Source: Saccharina japonica (Eukaryota > Sar > Phaeophyceae > Laminariales > Laminariaceae). From it: a stretch of 64,000 nucleotides of DNA. The notes under the pieces were generated by a model. The model saw only the letters and a list, made by a program, of their open reading frames with translations. It had not been told where the DNA came from and made no database searches. Positions 21,523-34,700 of the stretch are shown here, one piece after another. How positions within the stretch are numbered: the stretch's first letter is position 1; every line of letters begins with the position of its first letter. The stretch covers positions 1 to 64,000 of the forward strand of contig MEHQ01000128.1 in the NCBI GenBank assembly GCA_008828725.1, read 5' to 3'. The translations under genes and the position numbers were made by a program.

Positions 21523-22505
21523 CCTGCCTTCGCGCACCTCGCCAACCCGGTCCGTTCGGCATCTACGCTCGGACGGTTGGGTAGTACCAGCTGCAATCGT
21601 CGTGGTGGTGGTAGTGGTATTGGTGGCGACAGCCCGCTTTTTCCCTATTTCTGCAGCAGCAGCAACAGCAGCAGCCGCTGCCCTCTTCCCGAAGCGAGGT
21701 CACTTGGGCTGGAGGCTTCGATGGGGAGCGGGAGTCGCCGCCGGCGCCGAGCTGGAAAGGCCGCCAGTGCCATGTAAGCGGATATGCGAACGTGGGATGT
21801 TGCGATATATGCTACGATACTCCTGGTATACGATATAGGGATGCACCCGATGTTTTGTTTGATTGTGATAATGACGTGAGGAGCTGTATAGTGCTAATTG
21901 TATTAGTAAGTCATTAGTAAGTCACCCAAAACCCGAATCTGTTTTTGTTTTGCACGCTTACCCCTAAGAACAACCCCATGGGCAAGGTGGGAAACGATTT
22001 TATTGTGAAATACGACTCAGATCTGGTGTAAGATAGTATAAGATCGTATCAGAGCAATACTACCTGGGTCCGTTCTTCCCCCCCCCACCTCCCCCCTATC
22101 CTCTATGTTTGTTCGACTACGGCCATGCGTGACATGAGGCCTACCCACGTTCCTTTTCTCGCCGCTCATTTCCTCGTCCAATCAGCTCATCACGTGCTCG
22201 ACTGCTGTGGATATGCCTTAAGAACGGCGTTCTAGGCCCCTTCCATCCCCCCGGTATATGGTCATACCACTGCGGCCATGCATGACAATGAGTAGCCCCC
22301 TCCTCCCCCCCACGCGCCCCTACCCAACCCTTGCCCACCCTCCCCCCCTTCTCCCCACGCCCCCCGTCTCCCTTTCCCCCCCCTCCCTCTTCCCCTCCCT
22401 CCCTCCCTCCCTCCCTCCCTCCCTCCGCGACCTGCCCGCCCTCCCTCCCAATCAGCTCAATCGGGGGCTCGGCTGCGGGGTACTGTGCTGGACGCGAAGA
22501 AGGAT
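21291..22505. other. region upstream of the membrane-protein gene
   Basis: Pyrimidine-rich tracts (C runs and CCCT repeats at 21290-21360, 22080-22110 and 22300-22450). Another copy of the CATGCATGACA dispersed repeat lies at about 22250-22295. Promoter and 5' leader of the gene starting at 22506 should be here, but no element can be named. Confidence 0.4.
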
Positions 22506-22709
22506 ATGGACGGAGACGATGAGCCCAACCCCGTCTCCCCTCCCGCCCCGGTATCTCCTCGAGCTCCCTCCGCCGGCTCCAGCGGAGCGCTGTCCGCGGC
22601 GGCGCTGTGCAGGGGGGGAGGAGGCGACGATTCGGATCCGAAGTCGAGAAATCGTGCTGTGGCTTCTGCTGCCAACGCGGTTCGCGGCGGCGCTCTTCTT
22701 TTGGATAAG
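22506..22709 (+). CDS. membrane protein exon 1
   Basis: 68 codons from ATG. An in-frame GTG 21 bases upstream is not needed. Composition is Pro/Ser/Gly/Asp-rich with no hydrophobic stretch, ending NAVRGGALLLDK. The donor AAG|GTGTGT runs into a GT-rich tract. Confidence 0.65.
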
Positions 22710-25700
22710 GTGTGTGTGTGTGTGGGGGTGGGGGGGTTCTCATTTGTTGCTTGCCTTAAGCATTTGACCATTGATCAGGCGTCCCTTTTCGAGAGCGGGC
22801 AAACGGGGAGGGTAGTGGGGGGGGGCGTGCGCCGAGGTACTACTTATTCATGCCGTTGTCGTGAGGGGGGGGTGGGGCGAGGCAATGGGGGGGCTGCGTA
22901 AGAGAGGGGGGGCGGGGGGGTGCATTGTTCACGTCGGATAGATCACGCTAGATCTTCTATATGCCGTATTGAGACGTTGTACAGGATCTGTCTCGTACAG
23001 ATCCAAGCCAGGAATCATGTGCTAGATAGGCCATGCAGATCGCACGGTTCCCACCCGGTATTGTAATGTGCTGTAGAGCATGCATAACATACAGATCAGG
23101 GATCTATCAGAACTGAAATATCTAGACATTGAAACGGGGGTCTGATCGGTCCGATGGTTCGCGTTTTTGACAAACTGGATAGATCATCTGTCTGACTTGG
23201 ATCGTACAGATCATCTGTCTGACTTAGATCGTACAGATCATATATCTGACTTAGATCGCACAGATCAATAGGGTTGGAATACATGTATAGAATATGCACA
23301 TCCTACAGATCATGGCGTGGTAAAGCGTACGCATCACACAGATGGTACCAGACCAGAGTACAACGTCTTTGCAAACCCGGACACATGCTTTTGATAATAC
23401 GACCACACCCTGTAGACCACTACTGCTAAAAACGTGTACAGATCCTTCAGATCATGCAGATCATCCCGCCCGTGGAAACCTGTACTCGTACAGTTCATGA
23501 ACAGATCATGCAGACCAGTTGATATGATTTGTGTTACCTGTACAGCGATCTGACATGTTGAACGTGGTCCAATATTTTCAGGTGGAAGACGTACCTATCC
23601 CGCAAGCGAGAGGGTACTGCTGTTCCCCCTGTTCTAGACCCCCCAGATCAGACATACGACTTCCAACCGATCTTCGGCAGCAGATACCAGCATGCATATC
23701 TTATGGGCATATTTTATGAGCCTATCTTGAGGATTAGGGATGTATTTGCCCTGGAATATCTAGATCATGAAACAGGGGTCTGGACCCCCCAAATCCTATC
23801 CACGGCTCCCAACCGGCCTCACGATCTAATGCAGCAGATACCTCCATGCATACATTACAGATTAGGGATCTATCTGCCCTCAAAAATATCTAGATCCTTC
23901 AACAGGGGCATGATCTGTATGATCTGTATGATCTGTATGATCTGTGTTATCGGCGCGATATGTTTTGGGTGGAAGACGTGCTGGGAACCCTCACGGGCAA
24001 GCCAAAGATGGTGCTGTTGCCCATTTTGGTTATCAGGAGTTTCCTAGATCACGATTATCATCAGGGGTATTCGGAAAACAATTAAACGACTCCCCAGGCA
24101 GGAGGGGTATACGTGCTACTCGTAACGCCAAGTAAACATAATTCTGAAAAATATTTTTCATTCGTTTAGTTCCTGCGGAAATCTCAGCATTCTGGTTTTG
24201 CTTCTCTTTCTGACCTTGCGAGGGAGTGTAAGTTGTTTTCTGTTTTTGTCGTGTACTTATCGCCATTCGTTTTGTTTGTGTTTTTATTTTTGTTTCCACT
24301 CATTTTCTCGGCCCTTCTTTTCTCTCCCCCTCTTAGTCATAAACTCAGATCCGGGGTGGCACACAGCAGGTCGCCCCCCCCCCCTACTGCGGTTCTTGCC
24401 TTGCATTTTTATTATCGCGAGGAGACTTCACCCCTTTCTTCCCTCGTCGACTCGCGTCGACATGCGCATACTTGATACCTGGTATATAGTCAGGAGTGTA
24501 TCTGCCTTGCGTGGTGTAGATCACGAAACAGGGTTCTGATTTGTCCGATCGATGCCATGTTGGCAGGTGGAGGACGTGGTCGGAGACCTCACGGACAAGC
24601 TGAGGGTGGTGATGCTCCCCATGTTCCACTTGGCGCGGCTAGCGTTCGGGCTGTCGCTGATGTTCTACGGCATGGCCTTCCGAACTTTCGCCTTCCACGT
24701 CATCGTCTTTCGCATCGCAGGGTTTAAGCAGGTAACGAGGCGGATTGGGGGGGGGGGGGGGGTACTCGTGTCATGGATCGGGACGCGTGTTTGCCTTCTA
24801 GGGGTAGCGCCTTATAGGGGTAGCTCCTTGTAGGGGTAGCGTCTTATAGGGGTAGTGCCTTATAGTGGTAGCGCCTTATAGGGGTAGTGCCTTATAGGGG
24901 TAGTGCCTTATAGGGGTAGCGTCTTATAGGGGTAGCGTCTTATAGGGGTGGCAATTTATTGGGGTAGTGCCTTATGGGGGTAGCGCCTTATAGGGGTAGT
25001 GCCTTATAGGGGTAGCGCGTTATAGGAGTAGTGCCTCATAGGGGTAGTGCCTTATAGGGGTAGCGCCTTATAGGGGTAGCGACTTACATGGGTACCGCCT
25101 TATAGGGGTAGCGCCTTACATGAGTAGCGCCTTATAGGGGTAGCGCCTTACAGGGGTAGCGGCTATTGTTTTTGACAGTGGTGACTTGATTATATTGATT
25201 TAGTATAAGAGCTCTCCATATCACCCCAAAAACTGGCAACAACAAAGAGCAAGATGATAAAGTCCCATGTCCTCTAATGTATCCTATGTGTAGGCATGCG
25301 GCGACTTATAGCGTAAAAAATGAATGGCATTCCAACAAGGCATGCCTTACAAGGCACACGCCTTATTGGGTAGCTCCTCGGTTAAGGAGGTCGATTAGCC
25401 AGAAAATCGCTGGAAGGTATGTCCTGTCACGCCGCGCGCCATGGCCGTAGTCGTATGTCCATTGTCCATATGACCATGGACCCTTACATTCCTACAATGC
25501 CGGGAGGGGGGCGGGGGGGGGAGGAAGAAGAGGGGGGGGGGGCGAAGAACGGAAACAGAGGGCGGGGGGGGCGGACCCATTAGATGTCAGGGAATGTGTA
25601 GTGCTGATCTGTATGATCTAGCTCATCTTGCCTCTAGATATGTCGGAGAAGATGTGTATGATCTAGCTCATCTTGCCGCTTGAGGATCTAGATATTTCAA

Positions 25701-28700
25701 GGAAACTATATACCTAATTTGTATGATCTGTATGATCTGTATGATCTGTATGATCTAGCTCACGTTGCCGGGTAGGGATCTAGATATTTCAAGGAAGCTA
25801 TAGTTCTGATCTGTATGATCTGTATGATCTACCTCATGTGTGAGTGGGAAGCGTACAATTTGCATGATCAACAGCAGTAGTACATTGTTCCTGCGTTGGA
25901 TCTGTACTGTACAGATCCTGCACAACAGCTCACAACAGACAGGTTAGTTTCTAGATGAGCTAGATGATCTAGGTGATCTATCTGCAGATGATCTGTTTGA
26001 CGTGTGCAACACTTTGACATGCTTCTCTCTGTTGTTGCCTTATTGTCACAAGGTGCGGGGCTCGCTGGGAGAGATTGTCACAAGCTACCGCGGAGCGAGG
26101 AAAACGATCCGAGAGGCAGCCTCGGCGGCGGGATCGATGGGCGACAGGGTGGTCCACGGAGACAGTTTAAAGGTACAGCAGCAGCAGTACCTTTATTTTT
26201 ATCAACCTTCTCCTGTACCTTATCCGTACCCATGATATATCAATATATTGAGATTCCGTATGCAGCTGTATCCAGTAACTGTCTATACCCGAGAGGAAGC
26301 TTAAGCTTCAGCAGCCAGGTTCGTGGGCGACTGGGTGGTGCTGTATTTTTTTGTTTTTCGTCTGTTAAGTTTTTCGTGTTGCAAAATCCGCATGCTACGG
26401 TAGAGCTCCTGTACTAGATGGTCACTTGATTATAGTACAGGATCTCTATACCTCACTCAAAACCCATAGCCTTACGATACAACGAAAAAATAGCGCATCA
26501 CATAATCGATGGAATTCAGACTTAGGGTTTAGGGTTAAGGAGCCCCCCCGTCATCCCGAAAATGTTTCAGCGAAAAAATGCTGCCTGGTACCTCTTATCG
26601 TAACACGCGTCAAAAATCAATCCTACACTAACTCCAAGTAATTTAATAATAGCAACCCTATCGAAAAGCAGGTGCAACGATAAAAACACATGCATAATTG
26701 AGATTTTTTTTCATCATCTAGATCATCGATTTTGACTTGACGATCTAGATCTTTTAAGGCAGATATATTCCTGGTTTGTATGATCTGCAGGATCTGTAGG
26801 ATCTACTGTAGCAGTTGCCGGGTGAGAGCCGTGGAATCTGCATGATCTACAGCAGGACATGTTTCCTCGGTTGGATCTGTACTGCTCAGTACAGATCCTG
26901 CACGATATCTCATAACTGCAGATTAGGATCCAGATGATCTACGGAAATCGTGATGCCTACGAGCTGTGGAAGCTTGAGCTTGTCCTCACCAGCTGATGTA
27001 GAGCGCTTTTGAGCTGGGTCATGACATTCCCGCCGTCCAGCCGAAGATCTCTAAAAATGTACCACGCTTGTCCCTTAATGGCCCCAACTATTAATTACTA
27101 GGGAATAAGAGGCCCTCCCGCCCCCACGGCGGCAGGGCCACAAGTTGAGCGGCTCGTATTAAAAATGAAAACTCAATAGGAAGGACACTATTTATTTTCG
27201 TAGTTTTATTTTTTCGGGTGCTTGTGCGTGATGAACGTTGAAGCCAATGCTACACATTGTCGGATGTTAAGAATACTTATGATTATATGGGCAAAAGTAT
27301 CGAAGGATGGCTTGTTACTGTATCAAAGCAGGATAATCGGCACAAAGAAGCAGTAGTAGCTAACAGAAGTAATTTTCACCAACGCAACACATTGTCGGGC
27401 GACAAATGAAATACTGATAATACATTATGTACAAGAAACATACCAGTAAGGCCCCAAACAAATAAAGGATGGAAAGACGAACAGTTGTGACATACACGTA
27501 GATCTCCTTGTCCCCCATTGCTCATGGTTGCATGGTTTGGATGAGTCACTTACAGTAGTGTTCTGTACGCGAATCATCATATAATGCAGCAATTCCGTGA
27601 TTGCGCGTTTGCAAGAGAGAAATAAGTAAAAAGTAAAATGAGAACAGAGTGAAAAATAGGGGAAGAAACTTTATTAAAATACTCAGCAAGAACACAATGA
27701 AAGACAAAAGAGCTGCCACAATGAAAATATATAGAACGCTGAAGAAGACGAGAAGACAAGAAACAATAAAACATACAGACACAAGGCTGTCAATCTAATA
27801 ACTCCGGAATTAATGAAGAGTAAACAACGTTGACAGCTCGAGCACAAAGCGTGTAGGGGCAAATCCTATCCTCGGTTGTCAAGATTCTAATGTCCGCGGA
27901 TTTCCGAACTCTAGATAGGCCAACATATAAGCATCCGTGCATGAAGACGTCCCTGCGTAAATAAAAAACGACCCTGCTCAACGTCTGGCCCTGGCTACGG
28001 TGAACAGTCACCGCGAAACACAGACGAACGGGAAACTGAACACGCTTGACATCCACACCTTGCCACGTAATGAAGGAAAAGGTAATTGGGGGAATCCAAT
28101 GAATGGTACCATCTTTCAAAGTAGAAACCTGCAAGGTGTAAGTCAAAATGGCCTTCACTATAACTTTGGCTCCATTCGTTAAACCAGCAGATACGTCTAA
28201 ATTTCTAGTTAGCATGACGCACACCCCCACTTTCAAGTTTAAAACGTGAGAAGGTACGCCGCTGTGTTGAAGGGTAGATAGGTAGACGGTCATAGCAAAT
28301 GCATCGTCTACCTCACACTCAAGAAGTTCGTGATTTAAAAGTGTACGGCCTTCTAGAGTATGAAGTTCTCCAGGAACCCTACCAAGGACGAGATCATTGA
28401 TAATGTCGACGTTGTCATTGTGCAAGGTAACAACACAGTGTTTGGAACAAGAAACGGGATCGGCCAAAATATTTGGGGGGAAAACGAAGTCAAGGGAAGG
28501 TTCAAGTTCAACTTCCGTATGAAGTCCAGGAATATCGACGAGGCCATCCGAATCTGGGAGAGCAAGTCCGTCGCCGATTCTGTCCACCATCGAAGAAAGA
28601 GAAGGATCCTCCTTGTTCCTCATAGTCTTTGTGAGGTTGCGAACTTGGACGTTGTCACGATAGTAAGAACTGGACATGATCGAAGCCGCACAAGTCTCTG

Positions 28701-31700
28701 ATTGTCCTCCACGCGGAACGACGGGTGGGATTTGACGCCCGTCTCCTGCTAGCACCATAATTTTTCCTGAAAACGCTGTAGAGTTCGTCAAAGAAGGCGT
28801 GATGGAAGACTGACGTTAAATGAGAACAGGACGAAAACATTGTACGTTCCATAAACATGTAAAAATATGTAGATATCGACGAAAACGAGATGTACATACG
28901 TATAGACAAGTAGATCACGAGGAAACGGAAGAAAAATCGTGCAATCCCAAAAATAGATGTCACCTGTAGTGCGAAGAGGTTGTTGGAGACTCGCATCAGG
29001 ATGAAGATTAGCGTGGTCATGTTCGAGGAAATCCTCATGATTTGAAGCATCTTGATTGTGGAAGGAATCTATGCAAGCAGGAAATGAGAGCAAGCAGTAC
29101 GGGAAAAACGAAATGAGCAGTTTGGAACATACACACACGTAGATGAAACATAATAGGCATAGGGCGTAGAAGGTGCAGGAAAGGGCAAACGCAATAAGAT
29201 TAATTAAATAATACTAAATAAGGTAAGAAAACGCGGAAGATGTAAAGGAGAGTCACCATCAGCGTAGACGTCGTCGTCGTTGTAGTTCTCAAAATAAAGC
29301 TCGTCAAAGCTGGTTGAGAAATAGTCGATGTCGTCCCCGTCGTTCGGAAGTAAAACACGAGACGGTGTGGAATAAACAGGGTCCTCGTTAGAAGGACAGG
29401 CGATGCGGGCAGCAGCCTCAAAGGCGGCAATATGAAGGGAAGGTGCCTCGTCGATGGTGCACACTCGTACGTTGTCCATGAGCGGTTTCCGTTTGCTTGA
29501 AGGCAAGTTGGATTGTAGAACTTTGTCATCTCTGGGATCTGGCACAGGTACATCCCACGTACGATGAAAAGTGAGACCGAATTCCTGGTTGAGAGCGGCC
29601 AGCCCCTACCCGACAAATGACCAAACAACCAGGCGTAGTACACTGGGGGCCCATATTATATAGCCTAGGAAAAGTAAGTATTCCAAGGTTGTTACGGATG
29701 CCCGAGTTCCGCAAAGAACGAGGAAATAAGAGGCACAAATCAACACGCGATGGTAACAAACGAAGGAAAATAAAGCACCACTTCGGAGTCTACTAAAATA
29801 TATATATTTCGAAGGATGTTACGGAAGCCCGCGTTCCGCAAATAACGCAAAAACAAAATAAGGCACCAATCAACTCGCGATGGTTCAAGACACAAAACAA
29901 ACGAAGGAAAACCAAGCACCACTTCGGGGTGACAGAATATTGACGACCAAACAACAGGCGTAGTAACCGGGTACCCTGGAACGTATAGCCTAAACAAAAT
30001 ACATTTGAACTACATGAAGGCACTGCTGTAGTGTCACTACTACTGCTGTGAACTGAATGATCATGTGAAGTCGCTGCAATCAGTTGTACTTATTGTACAT
30101 GAGGGTATATTATGCATAAGATCTGTGAAGTGGGCAAACCTACGGTACACACAAAAACCTAAATATATCACCTACTTTTAGCAACAATATTTGGACCTAT
30201 ATACTATAATGGTCCCTCGGTCAAAAGTAGGAACCATACTGCTGCAATACTCGTACGTAGAGCAGACGCGAATCGCTGAGGCCACGACGACAACCACGGC
30301 GCACGTACGAATTTAGAGCTTTCGGGACGTACACTGTATCCTTATGATATACTACACCAGTTTAGAACAATTAGAGCACGTGGACCGTATCTATTACAAA
30401 TACGAGTAGTGCATTACGTACTTTACTCCGCCTGGCGTTGATACATCTTGCCGATGTGTGTCAAAGTTTCGCGGTGACTGTTCACCGTACATTATGATAT
30501 AAGAATATCGTGACGCACGAAGATAGAAAATGTTCGATTTGCAGTTACGTATATACTTTAGGCAAGAAGTTAAGTTTTTCTACAGCGTATACATTCTGTT
30601 GGCGGTACTCGTACACACCTCCGGGATGACAGCAGAGGGAGGCAAGGCGGGTGTCTCCGGCGTTGTTGGTGTGCCGCAGGTGCTGATGTTCATGGCCTCC
30701 TACAGTAGTCGATTGTGACAAAACAGAAGCGGCGAAAAGGGAAAAGCGTAGGAGTTCGTATTGTGATGAAATAAAATGATTATAAATACGTCAGCTGTGA
30801 GTTTAACCGATTGAATAGTAGATACTATTGTATAATATTATGACAACATTTGGGCCGGCGTACGCCCGTGTCGCTGTTCAACGCGAGTAGATGCTGTAAC
30901 GTGAAAATTTATTTGGTCGAGCGATGAGCCCGACGTAGGTATGGCATTCGTACGTGGCATCCAATTCGCTTTCCTTGCTGTGTGGCGCAAGGAGGTGGAA
31001 CGATATCCTACTGATTGAAGTGCCTCAGTCAGCACAAGGACCGCGCCTCCTCCTCTTGCTAACATCGAAATGGCGATGCGCAGTGTTTTGTCGAGGTCTA
31101 GCCCTTCGACGAGTTTCAATTTCTCACGAGTTGGTCTTCAAAGTTCAAAGCAAAGTGAAAAAACATGCCAGTACAGGTACCTCGCGCACAAAAATTAGAC
31201 ATAAAATGAGTTACGTGCAAAAGCTGTAAAACTTGTTACGCTACGTACAGAAAAGCGGCACCGAAGGAGAACGGCAGTGTCGCGCGCAAACGGCAGTGTC
31301 GCGCGAACTTCTACTAACATCAGTATAAGGGGACCAGGCGGGCGTCGCGGATCGTGGCATCGTCATGGAACGTGGTTTATGACGAAATGTTGGGCAGAAA
31401 AAGGTTACTCGCACGACGTAAGGCGAAACATTGGAATTTATGTACACGTTTGATATGTACTGCTGTACCTGGCATATCACAACGACGCATGGTATATATT
31501 GGCGAATAACAGATACCAGCACACATCGTAGCATCGTCACCTTCGCTCTTGACCCTCTCGTAGCTAAAGGCATGCTTGTTGGATGTGAAGGAGGAAGAAG
31601 AAGAGGTCAGATGGACGGAGGAAGAAGTGTGAACGAGAGCGATGTCGGCGTACACGAAGGGCAATATTTTGCTGCAAAACGCGGCGAGATAAATAAATGC

Positions 31701-34700
31701 GGTAGATTCGCAAATTTGAAACGTAACTGTATTTTATGCTTCTTTCCAATTGCTTCTTTCTTTTAGTTGACTTGATGTCGACGGCTGTTGTAAATGCGAC
31801 GCGGCGAGATACGTTTAAGCGTAGTGCTGAGTGGCGACATGGCGAGTGGTATTACGGCCCCGGTCAGAATGGAGCTGCGCGAGCAACAACAATGTAATCC
31901 GTTGGAGGGAGCCGTGACAAAAGACGTTGGAGTTTGTGTTGTCAGGTGGGCGAATGGATTAATGTGTGTTATCGTCGTCGTTGTGGAGGCCTGTAGACGA
32001 TGGACGTGTGTGTATGATCGGTGTGTCGTTGTACAGGCAAGGCTCGTTTTGCACCACATTTCCCTGAGGAAGAGACGCCTGGTATCTGTGCGTGTAATTT
32101 TGTGTGCTTGTGCAACCTTTCCGAGAGACGCGTGATGGTTGTGCCGATTGTGCCAGCCTGCAATGTGAAAGAAGCCGACACGGGACACGCGACACGAGGA
32201 GGAGAGTCCAATTTATTGTTTGGGACATGTGTTCTATTCGTGGTTCATTTGAAAAAATTGGGCATCAAAACAAACTGAAGAATCTTTTTGAACTCGTATT
32301 TTTTTTACAATAGCGCTACTCTAATTTGCTATGATAAAGTGGGCATCAAAGAACACTTGATTAAAGTATTGTTTTTTGGGCATCAGACGAACTATATATA
32401 ATAGATAGATTAAGGTACAAACGGTCCTTACCTTAGACTTGAGTATGTGGTTACCTTAAAAGGACCACTTGTATACGAGTATCTATATTTAGTACAAACG
32501 TTCACTATATTTTCGGACATATTAGTATGTTTCTTTTGTTATGCTTCCCCTCCTCGCCCCCCCCCCCCCCTGCTCTGCCCAGTTTCGAAAGAGATGCGTG
32601 GTCAATTGTAAAATTGCTAAGAGGTATGTAACACATGAGTGCGCCCCCCGTTGGTCATACGACTACGGCCATGGGAATATGACGACCCCCCCCCCCCCCC
32701 TGTCTATGGTCACACGACTACGGCCCATGCATGAATATCGAGTACAACCCCAACCCCCCCCCCCCCCCGTCCGTGCCCCCTCCTATGGCTGTGAAAACCA
32801 TGTTAATTACAGGCGGCACGGGAGAAAATGATCGCCGAGAAAGAACGCCTGCTGGCAGATGGCTTTCTTTCCGCCGAGGACACACGTTACTTCATGTCAA
32901 AATACCAGTGAGACTAACAAAAAAAAGGGGGGGGGGTTGTACTCGTACTCATGTCATGCATGGCCGTTCGTGGCCGTATTATGTGAACATAGACCCTCTC
33001 ATCCCTACAATGCTGGGAGAGAGCACGTCGGGTTTTCATCAATCGAGCAGAAATTGCTTGCACAAAGCGCAATGCGCTGTGAGATATCAAAATGAGAACG
33101 GGGGTGTACTCGATATTCATAGAGGGCTGTAGTCGTATGACCATGGACCCTCGCACCCCTACAATGCCGAGACAGAGCACGTCGGGTTTTGACCGACCAG
33201 GCAGAAATTCCTTTCACCGAACGCGAAGCGCCGTGAAGTGTTGGTCGAGTGGCATGAAGGATGAGCTGTATCCTATGTACTAAGAACCGCTTGTGATGCG
33301 GACTTGCATATATGGATGACAGCTTCAATGAGTTAAGTTTGTTTCCGGTGTGGCCACTTCCAGGGACAGCAATGGGAGCCTCCCCTCTGCCTTCACCACT
33401 CCACTGCTTCCCCATTACTTAAATATAGCCCCTACCCCCCACGGCCATCCCGCTCTCGACACTCCGCTGCTGTGCGCGCGCGCTGTTTGCTCTGCTTACT
33501 GCGGCCACTGACTGTCCCTGTCCCCGCTGTCTGCTTCTTGTACGAACACACAGCACGGAGTTGATGGAGATTAAGAAGGAGCAGGATCGGTTTAAGTCGG
33601 CAAGGAGTTCCATCATCTCCGTAAGGGTGAGGGAGAAGGGAAAAGGGTAAATCTGTGATATACCGTATGTTTGTATAACATGCAAGGTGACACCCCCCCC
33701 CCTTAGCAGGATGCAGCTCACCCTCCATGCGACTCGCCCAATATCTCACGGCGCTTCGCGCTTGGTGGAAGCAATGTCTGCCTGGTTGGTGAAAACCCAA
33801 CGTGCTCCGTCCCGGTATTGTAGGGATGCGAGGGTCTGTGGTCATACGACTACGGCCGTGCACGACATGAGTACACTCCTGCGTGTGGCAAAACATTAGA
33901 AGAATAGAACTCACATAGTGGGAGAGTGTGAAATGTTCAAGGAGGAATGGGATGTGTTAGAGGAGGACATGCGGAAAATTGTTGAATGTGGCATGGAGAA
34001 GTTTGGTACACTAGATAGTAGCGAGAAAAACGATCGCTATCCTAGGAGATAGATGGCAGCCACAGGCGGCGGAGCAGGAAGGGCATATAAGATAAACATA
34101 ACGTTTTTTGTGTGATATATGGGGGAAAAACGTAATGAGCGCCCCAATGTTGGAGGTGTCTCTATCAGAAGTAGGAACGGCGCTCCATGTAGAAAGATAT
34201 GCGTGGTCAATGGTAAAACTATTAAGGCAAGTAGCAAATGAGTACCCCCCCCCCCCCGCAACACGACATACTCCGTCCCGGTATTGTAGGGATGCGAGGG
34301 TCCATGGTCATACGACTACGGCCATGCATGAAAATGAAGTACCCCCCCCGCTCCCCGTCCGAATAGGCGATGCGATGGCACGGCACAATGACTAAGGCAA
34401 GCATAGAGTACCCCCCCCGGCATCCCGTCGCCCACCCATCCTACCCCCCCACCCCTCTCCTACCCCCCCCCCCACCTCCATCCGTCACCATCCCCACCCC
34501 CTCTGCGTCTTTGTCCCGGTAGAGTTCGGTTGATCCCAAGGTCGCACGGGCTAGCTTGGGAGGGGTTTACAGCGCTTTGATGGCGAGTTTCACCGCTTCC
34601 AGCATCCAGACTGCGGGGCAGATTACGCTCGGGCTTCACATCGGCAGTCTCCTCAAGGTAATAAGTAATAAGGAGAGGCCGCTAGTTGCAACACCGTTCA

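Larger units (their letters stand above)
27098..29545 (-). mobile_element. Helitron, 5'-truncated or unresolved, with canonical 3' terminus
   Basis: On the minus strand the element ends with an 11-bp hairpin (arms GGCCCT-C-CCGCC at 27111-27122 and its complement at 27128-27139, one mismatch, 5-nt loop), nine bases, then CTAG (27101-27098) followed by T. This matches the Helitron rule of a hairpin followed by CTRR and insertion at AT. Upstream on the same strand lies a Pif1-type helicase. No TC 5' end, HUH replicase domain or Walker A could be found, so the 5' part is missing or too decayed. It lies antisense in intron 3 of the membrane-protein gene. Confidence 0.75.

Noticed and set aside
26518-26545. 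Interstitial telomere
   Set aside because: Only about two and a half TTAGGG/TTTAGGG units, at the border of a dispersed repeat; too short to call.
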